Assembly (NCBI GenBank): GCA_964445305.1
Contig: CAYUKK010000216.1
Location: 1-17,061 of the forward strand
DNA length: 17,061 bases
Source of the DNA: CAYUKK01 sp964445305
Lineage (GTDB): Bacteria > Acidobacteriota > Aminicenantia > Aminicenantales > UBA8522
Direction: 5' to 3'
Shown here: piece by piece, positions 1-7,438 of the stretch
Numbering within the stretch: the stretch's first letter is position 1
How the letters are laid out: each line of letters starts with the position of its first letter
Notes under the pieces: model-generated
Database searches by the model: none
What the model saw: only the letters and a program-made list of their open reading frames with translations
Told to the model about the DNA's origin: nothing
Position numbers and translations under genes: made by a program

Positions 1-11
1 TATATTAACCA

Positions 12-78
12 CCCCTACCCCCCTCCGCGAAAGACGCGCCCAGGAATTCTTTCTTAGCCATTAAATCCCCCTACCCCC
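12..78. repeat. C-rich direct repeat pair
   Basis: The string CCCCTACCCCC occurs at 12-22 and again at 68-78, 56 bp apart. Both copies sit in C-runs, and the second forms the left flank of the perfect hairpin at 74-97. The pair may be a remnant of a short intergenic repeat family. Confidence 0.5.
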
Positions 79-97
79 TTTGAACAATCAAAGGGGG
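74..97. repeat. Perfect 10-bp hairpin
   Basis: CCCCCTTTGA (74-83) and TCAAAGGGGG (88-97) are perfect reverse complements around a 4-nt ACAA loop. No T-tract follows on either strand, so it is not a standard intrinsic terminator. It may be a structural element or a repeat end. Confidence 0.6.
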
Positions 98-223
98 CCT
101 GAGAAAAGGTGGGCGTCTTTCGAGCAGGCCGGAGGGGAACAATGGTCAGCGTCTCGGGTAAGGTCGGCCCCCGAACCACGCCACCCATCGGGTGCGCTCG
201 CTATGGTGATAATTTGTTACAAG

Positions 224-243
224 ATCAAGCACTTTCGCTTGAT
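224..243. repeat. 7-bp hairpin in the dprA leader region
   Basis: ATCAAGC (224-230) pairs perfectly with GCTTGAT (237-243) around a 6-nt loop. Nearby, CACCC (182-186) pairs with GGGTG (190-194) and TCGGG (154-158) with CCCGA (170-174). Together they suggest a stretch with RNA-folding potential. Confidence 0.45.
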
Positions 244-407
244 GATAATTCTCTATCGGCAAGATTGGGTGAAAATTCGATGAAGCAAAACGTTAGGGGG
301 TCAGCTCGTGCGGCCTGGAGCCACCGCCTGAAGATTTGTTAGTTCCTGGAAAGGTTTTTGGCGGTGCGGGGATAAACTGAGAAAGAAAAGCGAAGGTCCG
401 TCGTCTT

Positions 408-437
408 AAACAAAGATAAACAAAGATAAACAAAGAT
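408..437. repeat. Three tandem copies of a 10-bp repeat before dprA
   Basis: AAACAAAGAT is repeated three times without mismatch at 408-417, 418-427 and 428-437. The array ends 26 bp before the dprA start codon. The 10-bp period is close to one helical turn. It lies where a leader or promoter-proximal region would be, so it could be a protein-binding array or a slippage-prone simple repeat. Confidence 0.8.
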
Positions 438-463
438 AGCCCTGGCGGCGGGAACGCACGACC

Positions 464-1609
464 ATGCGATGTGAGAAGAGGCCCTCTCCGCGAGAATTAT
501 TAACGGGGGATTCAGAAAAGCTCTTGTTTCGCGTCGGGCTAAATCTCGTCCTTTCCGATAGCCTCAGTCTCGGCCAAAAGGTGGTCAGCCATTTTGCCAG
601 CCTCGGGGATATCTTTAGCACCCCTCCTGAAAAGCTCATCGCCCTCGGGCTGGACGAGGAAAGAGCGAGAGCGCTCACTTCTCCGGCTATTCTCGACCGG
701 GCCCGCCGGGTTGTCGATTGGATGGCAAAAAGGGGCTATTTCGTCATCGCCCGTGAGGACGCTGCCTATCCGCGTGCTCTGCTCGAGATTTTTGACCCAC
801 CCGAGCTCATCTATGGCGCCGGAGACGTGAGTGTTCTATCCGAGCCGGCCGTGGCCATCGTCGGTGCTCGCCGCCCCAGCGCCTACGGCCGGGCTGTGGC
901 GGAAAGACTGGCTAAAGACCTGGCTTCACGGGGCATTGTCGTCGTGAGCGGCATGGCCACGGGAATCGATTCCCTGGCTCACTGGGGAGCTCTGGCTGAG
1001 GGAAGGACGGTGGCCGTCCTGGGCTCCGGGTTGGCCCATCTCTATCCCCGCGAGAACAAGGGCTTGTTTCGTAGGATCATCGAGCGCGGGGCAGTTATCA
1101 GCGAATTTCCCCCCGAGATGCCGCCCCTCGGCTTTCACTTTCCCCTCCGCAACCGCATCATCAGCGGCCTTGCCCTGGCCGTCGTCGTCGTCGAGGCGGC
1201 CAAGCGGAGCGGCTCGCTCATCACCGCTCGCCTGGCCCTTGAGCAGGGGAGGGAGGTTATGGCTGTGCCTGGAAACGTGACTTCGGAGCTCAGCCGGGGC
1301 TGCCACTGGCTCATCCAGTCGGGAGCCAAGCTTGTGGAAACATGGGAAGATGTGGTAGAAGAATTCTCATCGCCCCTGCGGGAGCGGTTCCTCTGCCCGA
1401 GGGTTGAGGAAAAAAAGGATATGCCCACGCTCCGACCTGAAGAGAGAATGATTTACGAGCGCCTCAAGACAGACGAGCTCACGCACATCGATGACCTGGC
1501 TGAGCGGACGGGTGCTTCGATTTCGGAAATCCTGGCCATCCTGCTCGAGCTCGAGCTCAGAGGTCTTGTGCACCAGGTTCCAGGGAAGTATTTTCAGAGG
1601 AGTCTTTGA
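464..1609 (+). CDS. dprA: DNA-processing protein DprA
   Basis: This is DprA (Smf), the cytoplasmic protein that binds incoming single-stranded DNA during transformation and loads RecA. At 381 residues it has the usual length. An N-terminal helical region (about 1-100) precedes the Rossmann-like DprA core. The core shows AIVGARRPSAYGR, SGMATGIDSLAH, GSGLAHLYPREN, a FPLRNRIISGL block, SGSLITARLA and AVPGN, all typical of the family. A C-terminal winged-helix-like segment (about 315-381) follows. The ATG at 464 has only a weak purine-rich sequence upstream. The TGA stop is immediately followed by the topA ATG, so the two are almost certainly co-transcribed. The dprA-topA-xer order is a known conserved arrangement. 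The family call is secure; whether the host is naturally competent cannot be read from this gene alone. Confidence 0.95.
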   Translation: MRCEKRPSPRELLTGDSEKLLFRVGLNLVLSDSLSLGQKVVSHFASLGDIFSTPPEKLIALGLDEERARALTSPAILDRARRVVDWMAKRGYFVIAREDAAYPRALLEIFDPPELIYGAGDVSVLSEPAVAIVGARRPSAYGRAVAERLAKDLASRGIVVVSGMATGIDSLAHWGALAEGRTVAVLGSGLAHLYPRENKGLFRRIIERGAVISEFPPEMPPLGFHFPLRNRIISGLALAVVVVEAAKRSGSLITARLALEQGREVMAVPGNVTSELSRGCHWLIQSGAKLVETWEDVVEEFSSPLRERFLCPRVEEKKDMPTLRPEERMIYERLKTDELTHIDDLAERTGASISEILAILLELELRGLVHQVPGKYFQRSL

Positions 1610-3853
1610 ATGTCCAAATCCCTCGTCATCGTCGAATCGCCGGCCAAAGCCCAGACGATCAACCGCTATCTTGGCCCGGGTTATCTCGTCAAAGCCTCGA
1701 TGGGACACATCCGTGACCTTCCCAAGAGCAGTTTGGGCGTTGATATCAAGAACGATTTTGCCCCGCACTATGTCATCATCCCGGAGCGAAAAAAGCTTGT
1801 TTCCGAGCTCCAGAAGCTGGCGGCGAGCTGTGCCGCCGTCATCCTGGCGGCTGACCCAGATAGGGAGGGGGAAGCCATCTGCTGGCATCTCAGCGAGCTC
1901 CTGGCCCAGAGCAACCCTAACATCCGGCGCGCTCTCCTCCATGAAATCACCAAGAAGGCCGTCGAAGAGGCCTTCCGCAACCTGAGCGACCTGGACAGGA
2001 ATAAAATCAACGCGCAGCAGACGCGACGCATCCTTGACCGGCTGGTTGGCTACCTTATCAGCCCCCTTCTGTGGGAGAAAATCGGCAAAGGGTTGAGCGC
2101 GGGTCGAGTTCAGTCCATTGCTCTTCGTCTCATCTGTGAGCGGGAGAAGGAAATCCGAAGCTTTGTGCCTGAAGAATACTGGAGCATTGCGGCTCAGCTG
2201 GAAGCTTCGGTTCCGCCTGTTTTCCGGGCATCGCTGGCAAGAATCGACGGCAAGAAAGCCAAAATAGCCAACGAGGCGAGAGCCACCGAAGTCGTGGCTG
2301 AACTCCGGCAGGCCACCTTTGTGCTCGAGGATATTCGCCTAAAACAAAAGAGGCGACAGCCCAGCCCTCCTTACATTACCAGCACCCTCCAGCAGGATAG
2401 CTTCCGGCTGCTCCAGTTTCCCGTCAAGAAGACGATGTCCATTGCCCAGCGGCTTTATGAGGGACTTCCTGTTGGGGAGCGAGGTCCGGTCGGGCTCATC
2501 ACCTACATGCGCACGGATTCCGTCCGCGTTTCGGAGAGCGCGATTGCCTGGGCCAGGAAAATCATCGAGGCCAAGTTCTCGCCCGCCCATGTTCCGGCCA
2601 AGCCGCGGGTGTTCAAGAACAAGCGCAAAGCCCAGGATGCCCATGAAGCCATCCGGCCGACCTCGCCGGACCTGCCGCCCGAGGTGGTCAAGCCTTATCT
2701 GAGGAAGGATGAGTATGAACTCTATCAGCTTATCTGGAACCGTTTCCTGGCCTCTCAGATGAGCGCGGCTGAGGTCGAGGAGACTGAGTTCCTCATCCGG
2801 GCTGGTCGCTACGAACTCAAGGCTAAGGGAGAAGTCATCCGCTTTGAAGGCTTCCTCGCTCTCTCCCCCAACTCTTCCCCGAAAGAAACAAAGAAGGAAG
2901 AAGAGCGGTTGCCCAAAGCCCAGAAAGGAGAGACTCTGCGGCTGGTCGATATCGAGTCGAAACAGAACTTTACCCAGCCGCCGCCGCGCTACACGGAGGG
3001 AACGCTGGTCAGGGAGCTGGAGGCCAAAGGCATTGGCCGACCGAGCACCTACGCTCCGATCATCGCTACCCTCCAGGACCGCGTCTATGTCGTCAAGGAG
3101 AAGGGGAAATTCGTCCCCACCGAGCTGGGCCTGTTCGTCACGGATTTCCTGGTGGCTCATTTTCCCGACCTTATGGAAGTCCAGTTCACGGCCAGGATGG
3201 AGGAAGAGCTCGATAAAATCAGCGAAGGAGAAAGGGATTGGCTCGAGGCCTTACGCCGTTACTATGAGCTTTTGAGCCGGGATCTGGCCAGGGCGAACGA
3301 AGTCAGGGCGGTCAAAGGGATTCCTGTCGAGGAGAAGTGTCCGCGCTGCGGTCGACCCCTCCTCATCAAAAATGGTCGGTTCGGCCGGTTCAAGGCCTGC
3401 TCGGGTTTTCCCGAATGCACCTATAAGGAGAGCCTGGCCAAAAAGGACACCGTCAACCTGGAAGAGCTCTGCCCGAAATGCGGTTCTCCTCTCCAGGAGA
3501 AGAGAGGCAAGTACGGCCAATTCGTCGCCTGTTCGAGTTATCCGCAATGCCGGTACATCAAGAAGGCCAAGCCTGAAAAGGTTGACACCGGCCTGGCCTG
3601 TCCGCTCAGCTGTGGGGGGACGATCCTCCGCCGCACGACCAAGCGGGGAAAAACATTCTTCGGTTGCAGCCGATTTCCCAGGTGCCGTTTTGCCACCTGG
3701 GATGAGCCCATCCCGCGCCCCTGCCCGCGATGTGGCCGTCCCTTCCTTCTCCGGAGAGCGCGGAAAGGCGGGACAACGCTCGCCTGCTGGGATGAGAAGT
3801 GCGGATACAAGGAGGAAGCCAAGGCAAGCGACGAGGATGAAGCGAGAAGTTAG
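1610..3853 (+). CDS. topA: DNA topoisomerase I (type IA)
   Basis: TopA relaxes negative supercoils by passing one DNA strand through a transient break in the other. The N-terminal Toprim domain has KSLVIVESPAKAQTI, with the catalytic Glu at residue 9, and the metal-binding DPDREGEA block near residue 83. The active-site tyrosine is Y299 in GLITYMRTDS. From residue 577 to about 735 there are four successive C-terminal zinc ribbons: three begin CPRCG or CPKCG and the third has the variant CPLSCGG. These ribbons normally aid DNA binding and, in some bacteria, contact RNA polymerase. At 747 residues the protein looks intact. The ATG lies directly after the dprA stop and is preceded by AGAGGAG about 7 nt upstream. 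The 3' end overlaps the recombinase gene by 17 bp. Confidence 0.97.
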   Translation: MSKSLVIVESPAKAQTINRYLGPGYLVKASMGHIRDLPKSSLGVDIKNDFAPHYVIIPERKKLVSELQKLAASCAAVILAADPDREGEAICWHLSELLAQSNPNIRRALLHEITKKAVEEAFRNLSDLDRNKINAQQTRRILDRLVGYLISPLLWEKIGKGLSAGRVQSIALRLICEREKEIRSFVPEEYWSIAAQLEASVPPVFRASLARIDGKKAKIANEARATEVVAELRQATFVLEDIRLKQKRRQPSPPYITSTLQQDSFRLLQFPVKKTMSIAQRLYEGLPVGERGPVGLITYMRTDSVRVSESAIAWARKIIEAKFSPAHVPAKPRVFKNKRKAQDAHEAIRPTSPDLPPEVVKPYLRKDEYELYQLIWNRFLASQMSAAEVEETEFLIRAGRYELKAKGEVIRFEGFLALSPNSSPKETKKEEERLPKAQKGETLRLVDIESKQNFTQPPPRYTEGTLVRELEAKGIGRPSTYAPIIATLQDRVYVVKEKGKFVPTELGLFVTDFLVAHFPDLMEVQFTARMEEELDKISEGERDWLEALRRYYELLSRDLARANEVRAVKGIPVEEKCPRCGRPLLIKNGRFGRFKACSGFPECTYKESLAKKDTVNLEELCPKCGSPLQEKRGKYGQFVACSSYPQCRYIKKAKPEKVDTGLACPLSCGGTILRRTTKRGKTFFGCSRFPRCRFATWDEPIPRPCPRCGRPFLLRRARKGGTTLACWDEKCGYKEEAKASDEDEARS

Positions 3854-4721
3854 CCAGTTTTTGGATTATCTTAGCCACGAAAGGAAGGCCTCCCCCCACA
3901 CGGTTTCCAGCTATGGGCGAGACCTCGGCCAATTCATAGCCTTCCTCGAGGGGACGGGTTTGTCATGGCGGCAAGTCCGGAACATCCATATCCGCGCCTT
4001 CATGGCCGAGCTCCAAGAGAGGAAGCTAAAGAAGTCTTCGCTGGCGCGCAAGCTGGCGGCGGTGCGCTCCTTTTTCCAGTTTGGCGTCAGCCGAGGCTGG
4101 CTGAGTGAAAACCCGGCCCGGGTGGTGGCCACCCCGCGGCAAGAAAAACGCGTGCCGTCTTTCCTCTCCGAGAAGGAGATGGCCGATTTCTTGGAGGCTC
4201 CCACTTCTGACCGGCCTCTCGACCGCCGCGACCGGGCCCTCCTTGAGCTTCTCTACGCCACCGGGATCCGCGTCAGCGAGCTCGTCGGCATCAACGAGGA
4301 GGATGTGAATTTCGAGGAGAGGTTGATCCGTGTTCGAGGAAAAGGAAAGAAGGAGCGATTGGTCCCCTTCGGCCGGGTGGCCGAGGCGAGGCTGCGCGCC
4401 TATCTCGAGGCCAGGCCGCGGCTCCTCAAAAAGAGAATGGGTGAGAGAGCGCTTTTCCTCAACTATCAGGGAAAAAGGCTCACTCCCCGGTCAGTGGAGA
4501 GGGTTGTCGATAAATACATCCGGCTGGCCGCCTTGAAGAAGAAAATCAGTCCCCACTCCCTTCGTCATTCCTTTGCTTCCCATCTTTTAAGCCGGGGTGC
4601 TGACCTCAGGGTCATCCAGGAACTCCTCGGTCACGAAAGCCTGGCCACAACCCAGAAATACACCCATCTCGACATCGCTCGGCTGATGGAAGTTTACCGC
4701 AAGAGCCATCCTCGCTCATAG
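3837..4721 (+). CDS. xerC: Tyrosine recombinase XerC/XerD
   Basis: This 294-residue protein is a Xer-type tyrosine recombinase, which resolves chromosome dimers at dif sites and is sometimes used by integrating elements. Residues 1-85 form the SAM-like N-terminal DNA-binding domain. The catalytic set is complete: R145 (ATGIRVSEL), K169 (VRGKGKKERL), H240 and R243 (SPHSLRHSFASHLL), H266 (LLGHESLATTQ) and the nucleophile Y275. I chose the ATG at 3837, inside the end of topA, because it gives a standard Xer N-terminus; the same frame stays open further upstream but there merely shadows topA. The 17-bp overlap implies translational coupling. Its place after topA matches the topA-codV/xerC order known in other phyla, without the trmFO found between them in many Firmicutes. 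XerC versus XerD is not resolved by motifs. Confidence 0.93.
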   Translation: MKREVSQFLDYLSHERKASPHTVSSYGRDLGQFIAFLEGTGLSWRQVRNIHIRAFMAELQERKLKKSSLARKLAAVRSFFQFGVSRGWLSENPARVVATPRQEKRVPSFLSEKEMADFLEAPTSDRPLDRRDRALLELLYATGIRVSELVGINEEDVNFEERLIRVRGKGKKERLVPFGRVAEARLRAYLEARPRLLKKRMGERALFLNYQGKRLTPRSVERVVDKYIRLAALKKKISPHSLRHSFASHLLSRGADLRVIQELLGHESLATTQKYTHLDIARLMEVYRKSHPRS

Positions 4722-4764
4722 CCGGAAGTTCGGCGGCGATGAAATTCTGAGAACGGCCATTGGC

Positions 4765-4802
4765 GTTAACTTCTGTCGACGGCGAAAGGCGAAGAAGTTA
4801 AC
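4765..4802. repeat. Inverted repeat between xerC and comEA
   Basis: GTTAACTTCT (4765-4774) and AGAAGTTAAC (4793-4802) are a perfect 10-bp inverted repeat. The pairing extends by three more base pairs if one G is bulged. No T-run follows on either strand, so it is a poor intrinsic terminator. It may be an operator, an RNA hairpin or part of an interspersed repeat. An AT-rich stretch at 4836-4860 follows and could hold the promoter for the downstream gene, but I cannot place a convincing -35/-10 pair. Confidence 0.6.
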
Positions 4803-4905
4803 GGGTATTGACGGAGCGAAACCCGGACGATGATGCAATTTATTGATTATAAATAAAATAGCCACATGGTGGGGATTGGCCCAGAGTTTGCATGAAGAAA
4901 GAGCG

Positions 4906-4913
4906 AAAGGAGG
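4906..4913 (+). promoter_or_regulatory. Ribosome binding site that sets the comEA start
   Basis: AAAGGAGG sits 5 nt before the GTG at 4919. This favours GTG over the in-frame ATG at 4892, which lies upstream of the Shine-Dalgarno sequence. Confidence 0.8.
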
Positions 4914-4918
4914 TTATC

Positions 4919-5230
4919 GTGACCAAATTTAAGATTGGCCTTGTGGGCCTCGTCCTTGTCCTGGGCTTTCTGCTTCTTCCTCTCGCCGCGCTCCAGACAA
5001 GCGCTAAAGCCAGCCAGCAGAAGGTCAACATCAACACCGCTTCTCTGGAAGAGCTGCAGAGGCTTCCCCGAGTCGGGCCTCAAATTGCCCAAAGAATTAT
5101 CGACTACCGGAATGAGCACGGGAATTTCAAGCGGATTGAAGACATCATGAAGGTAAGGGGAATCGGCGAGAGAACCTTCAACCAGCTGAAGGATTTGATC
5201 ACCGTGGGCGGGGAAAACCCGGGAAAATAG
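4919..5230 (+). CDS. comEA: ComEA-like helix-hairpin-helix protein
   Basis: A 103-residue protein with one N-terminal hydrophobic segment (about residues 4-25, a membrane anchor or signal peptide) followed by a paired helix-hairpin-helix domain. The domain runs VNINTASLEELQRLPRVGP, then QRIIDYRNEHG, then IMKVRGIGERTFNQL, which is the classic ComEA layout. ComEA binds double-stranded DNA at the outer face of the inner membrane or in the periplasm and helps pull it in during transformation. Short ComEA-like proteins are also common in bacteria not known to be competent. The gene starts with GTG, chosen because of the strong AAAGGAGG just upstream. It follows dprA-topA-xerC on the same strand after a 197-bp gap and is convergent with rdgB. 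The family is clear; the uptake role is inferred. Confidence 0.88.
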   Translation: MTKFKIGLVGLVLVLGFLLLPLAALQTSAKASQQKVNINTASLEELQRLPRVGPQIAQRIIDYRNEHGNFKRIEDIMKVRGIGERTFNQLKDLITVGGENPGK

Positions 5231-5234
5231 GGAG

Positions 5235-5248
5235 GGGGGTCAACCCCC
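5235..5248. terminator. Possible hairpin at the convergent comEA/rdgB ends
   Basis: GGGGG (5235-5239), TCAA, CCCCC (5244-5248) forms a short GC hairpin exactly where the plus-strand comEA gene and the minus-strand rdgB gene meet. It overlaps the rdgB stop codon. No T-tract follows in either direction, only mixed C and T runs, so function as a bidirectional terminator is uncertain. Confidence 0.3.
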
Positions 5249-5872
5249 TTCCCCCTTCCCCTTGGTGGATGGGGCAAGGTAAGAGCGGAGGAAGACCTTC
5301 ATTTTGCGCAGGGCCCGGCCGCGGTGACTGATTTTGTTTTTTTCTTCTGCTCTAAGCTCGCCAAAGTTCTTTTTCAGCGGCGGGTAGTAGAAAATTGGGT
5401 CGTAGCCAAAACCACGGTTGCCTTTTTTCTTCGTGGCGATATAACCCCGGACTTCGCCCCGCGTTTCTTTGAGGACTTTGCCTTTTTGGGCGAGCGCCAG
5501 ACAGGAGACGAAGCTGGCTCGACGCTGAGGCCATGGCATGCCAGTCATTAACCGTAGGACTTTGCGGATGTTCTTTTCATCAGTCGGCCGGGGAGAGGAA
5601 AAGCGGGCCGAGTAGATTCCCGGCCGACCGCTCAGAGCCTCGACTTCAAGGCCTGAATCTTCGGCCAAGACAAGATGCTCCGTCTTTAGGCTCCAGGCGA
5701 GACTCTTAAGGCGGGCATTCTCCTCAAAGGTAGATGCCGTCTCCTCGACCTCTCCCCCCATGCGGGCATCCTCAGGGGAGACGATATCGATGTCGAGGTC
5801 ACGGAGGTAATCCCTCATTTCCCTGAATTTTCCCCGGTTGGAAGTGGCCAGGAGAAGCTTCGCCCTACTCAA
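5240..5872 (-). CDS. rdgB: XTP/dITP diphosphatase (RdgB/HAM1 family)
   Basis: This 210-residue enzyme hydrolyses non-canonical purine triphosphates such as dITP, ITP and XTP to monophosphates, keeping deaminated bases out of DNA and RNA. Family blocks are all present: LLATSNRGKFREM near the N-terminus, STFEENARLKS, the metal-site segment AEDSGLEVEALSGRPGIYSARF, GFGYDPIF, and NKISHRGRAL near residue 185. The start is a TTG that overlaps the mgtC stop by 8 bp (TTG AGT AG), so translation probably depends on re-initiation after mgtC. The C-terminal tail (STKGKGEGG) is short and low in complexity, and is encoded in the hairpin region shared with the convergent comEA end. It is the last gene of the minus-strand operon. 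Confidence 0.94.
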   Translation of the reverse strand: MSRAKLLLATSNRGKFREMRDYLRDLDIDIVSPEDARMGGEVEETASTFEENARLKSLAWSLKTEHLVLAEDSGLEVEALSGRPGIYSARFSSPRPTDEKNIRKVLRLMTGMPWPQRRASFVSCLALAQKGKVLKETRGEVRGYIATKKKGNRGFGYDPIFYYPPLKKNFGELRAEEKNKISHRGRALRKMKVFLRSYLAPSTKGKGEGG

Positions 5873-6512
5873 TTTTGATTTCCAGGATATCAGCCAAATC
5901 GTAGAGACTCTGGTGGAATTCCCGCTCTTTCTCCTCGGAGGCAGCGAAGGAGAGGGCGATGACCGAAACGTTTCTCTCCTTTTTCAGGTTCAGCTCGGCC
6001 ATCTTGAGTCCGAGATGGAAGATGAGCTTTCTCAGGTTGATGAGGAAATCTGGACTGTCCTTGATGCGGAGATGGTAGTGGTAGAGGCTTTTCTTGAGGT
6101 GGGCTTCCTCAACCCGCCGAAAGAGAACTAATGTAGCCAGGATGAGGAGGGCGAAGATGGCGGCGATAAAATAATAGCCTGCTCCGACGACGAGCCCCAA
6201 CCCAGCCACTGTCCACAGGGTGGCAGCTGTGGTCAGGCCGTGCACGCTCCCCTGGGCCTGGATGATTGTTCCGGCGCCGATAAAACCCATTCCCGTCATG
6301 ACGGCCGCGGCGATCCGTAGCAAATCGCCTCCCGGCTGGCCCTGGCTGGCGAGGAGAAGCCGGGAAAGGGCCATCATCATCGAGGCGCTGACGCAGATGA
6401 GGATGTGAGTCCGCAGGCCGGCCGGTTTCTGGCTGGCCTCTCGTTCCAGGCCAATCAGGCCGCCAAGGGCGATGGCCAAGATGAGTTTCAGGCATGTTTC
6501 CAGGATATCCAT
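5865..6512 (-). CDS. MgtC/SapB-family membrane protein
   Basis: A 215-residue protein of the MgtC family. The N-terminal part (about 1-130) has several membrane helices and the hallmark motifs ALGGLIGLERE, AGLRTHILICVSASMMM, GGDLLRIAAAVMTGMGFIGAG and GLTTAATLWTVAGLG. The C-terminal part (about 140-215) is soluble and ACT-like, as in the longer MgtC proteins. Salmonella MgtC is a virulence factor that supports growth at low magnesium and inhibits F-type ATP synthase. Most homologues elsewhere, including this one, have no assigned physiological role. The gene follows the prenyltransferase gene by 32 bp and overlaps rdgB by 8 bp. No recognisable magnesium leader precedes it. Confidence 0.9.
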   Translation of the reverse strand: MDILETCLKLILAIALGGLIGLEREASQKPAGLRTHILICVSASMMMALSRLLLASQGQPGGDLLRIAAAVMTGMGFIGAGTIIQAQGSVHGLTTAATLWTVAGLGLVVGAGYYFIAAIFALLILATLVLFRRVEEAHLKKSLYHYHLRIKDSPDFLINLRKLIFHLGLKMAELNLKKERNVSVIALSFAASEEKEREFHQSLYDLADILEIKIE

Positions 6513-6544
6513 GGCTTCTTCACCCCGAACACGGCGCTAATGTA

Positions 6545-7438
6545 TCACAAAAAGAAGGCCAGGGCAAAGAGACCGAGCAAGGCCAATGTGAAGAAAGCGA
6601 TGAGGGGATGGAGGAAAAGAGTCTCGGGCTCTTCCATGATTTCTTTCTCGCGGAGCGTCTTGTGGAAAAAAAGGAAGAGATAGAGAAAAAGAAGAGGCAG
6701 GATGGCGAGCAGGAAAAAGAGTCGCCGCTCGAAAGCAAAGTAGACGTAAGAAGCCAGGAAGAAGGCAGCGCTCGAGGCCATGCCAGCGAGGAGTGAGCCT
6801 CGGGAGTAGCGCCGATGCGAGGCGCGGTAGTCAGCAGCTCTTTCCTTGAGCAGCCGGAATTCCGAGAGCCTCTTGGCCGTCATGAGAAAGTTGCCGAATG
6901 ACCACCATCCGATGAGCAGGCTGAGCGGCGGCCAAATTCCGGGCTGGGAAAAAGCAAACCAGCCGATGAGGAACCGGATGGGGTTGTTGGCTGACTCGGA
7001 GACGGAATCCAAGAAAGGGATGTCCTTGGTTCGGATGGGTTTGACGTTATAGACAAAGCCGGCGAGGAGGAGACAGAACAAAGAGAGAATAAAGGGTCCA
7101 GAGAAAAGGGCCGCGGCCAGGATGAAAGAGAGGGCAGTGAGGAGGAAGCCAATTCCAATGAACATAGCTTTGTTGATTTCCCCCCGGAGCAGAGGCCTGT
7201 CCTTCTTGACGGGATGATGGATATCGTAGGGGACGTCAACGACTTCATTGACGATGTAGTTGACTGTGGAAATGGCCCACGTCAAGAGGAACGAGACAAC
7301 CAGCCGGAAAACAGTAGCCCAGGGCTCAAACGTTGCCAGGAAACGGCGATGGAGGAAAAAGAAAGCGCTCGACCCGAGGAAAATGGCGGTGCTACGGGGC
7401 CATCGCTCCAGCCGAAGCGCCCGGACATAGGCATTCAC
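6545..7438 (-). CDS. UbiA-family prenyltransferase-like membrane protein
   Basis: A 297-residue integral membrane protein with about eight hydrophobic segments. The UbiA signature is visible as N64-x3-D68-x3-D72, followed by HHPVKKDRPLLRGEI, the usual Mg-diphosphate binding site. A later TAKRLSEFRLL segment resembles the subgroup containing decaprenyl-phosphate phosphoribosyltransferase (DPPR synthase), so the substrate could be a polyprenyl phosphate rather than a quinone precursor. That is inference. The GTG start overlaps the stop of the upstream methyltransferase in a GTGA arrangement, a strong sign of translational coupling. Quinone or heme-O prenyltransferase activity cannot be excluded, but no ubi, men or cox genes are adjacent. 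Confidence 0.82.
   Translation of the reverse strand: MNAYVRALRLERWPRSTAIFLGSSAFFFLHRRFLATFEPWATVFRLVVSFLLTWAISTVNYIVNEVVDVPYDIHHPVKKDRPLLRGEINKAMFIGIGFLLTALSFILAAALFSGPFILSLFCLLLAGFVYNVKPIRTKDIPFLDSVSESANNPIRFLIGWFAFSQPGIWPPLSLLIGWWSFGNFLMTAKRLSEFRLLKERAADYRASHRRYSRGSLLAGMASSAAFFLASYVYFAFERRLFFLLAILPLLFLYLFLFFHKTLREKEIMEEPETLFLHPLIAFFTLALLGLFALAFFL

Larger units (their letters stand above)
1..463. other. Gene-free, hairpin-rich region upstream of dprA
   Basis: I find no convincing gene here. Two overlapping short open frames between 80 and 342 have low-complexity translations that resemble no family and lack clear ribosome binding sites. The stretch contains C-rich direct repeats, perfect hairpins at 74-97 and 224-243, weaker stems near 154-194, and a three-copy 10-bp repeat at 408-437. 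A segment around 31-43 can also pair with 112-121, enclosing the first hairpin. It could be a decayed element, a structured leader or an unrecognised RNA. I see no match to tRNA, tmRNA, RNase P, SRP RNA or a common riboswitch. Confidence 0.5.

Noticed and set aside
80..342. Two overlapping short open frames before dprA
   Set aside because: They have biased, low-complexity translations and weak start contexts, and they overlap hairpins and repeats.
408..437. CRISPR array
   Set aside because: The repeat units are only 10 bp and are directly tandem with no spacers.
4765..4802. Integron attC site or dif site next to the Xer recombinase
   Set aside because: The arms do not fit the attC core consensus (RYYYAAC/GTTRRRY), and the sequence lacks the usual dif layout of two 11-bp arms around a 6-bp spacer.
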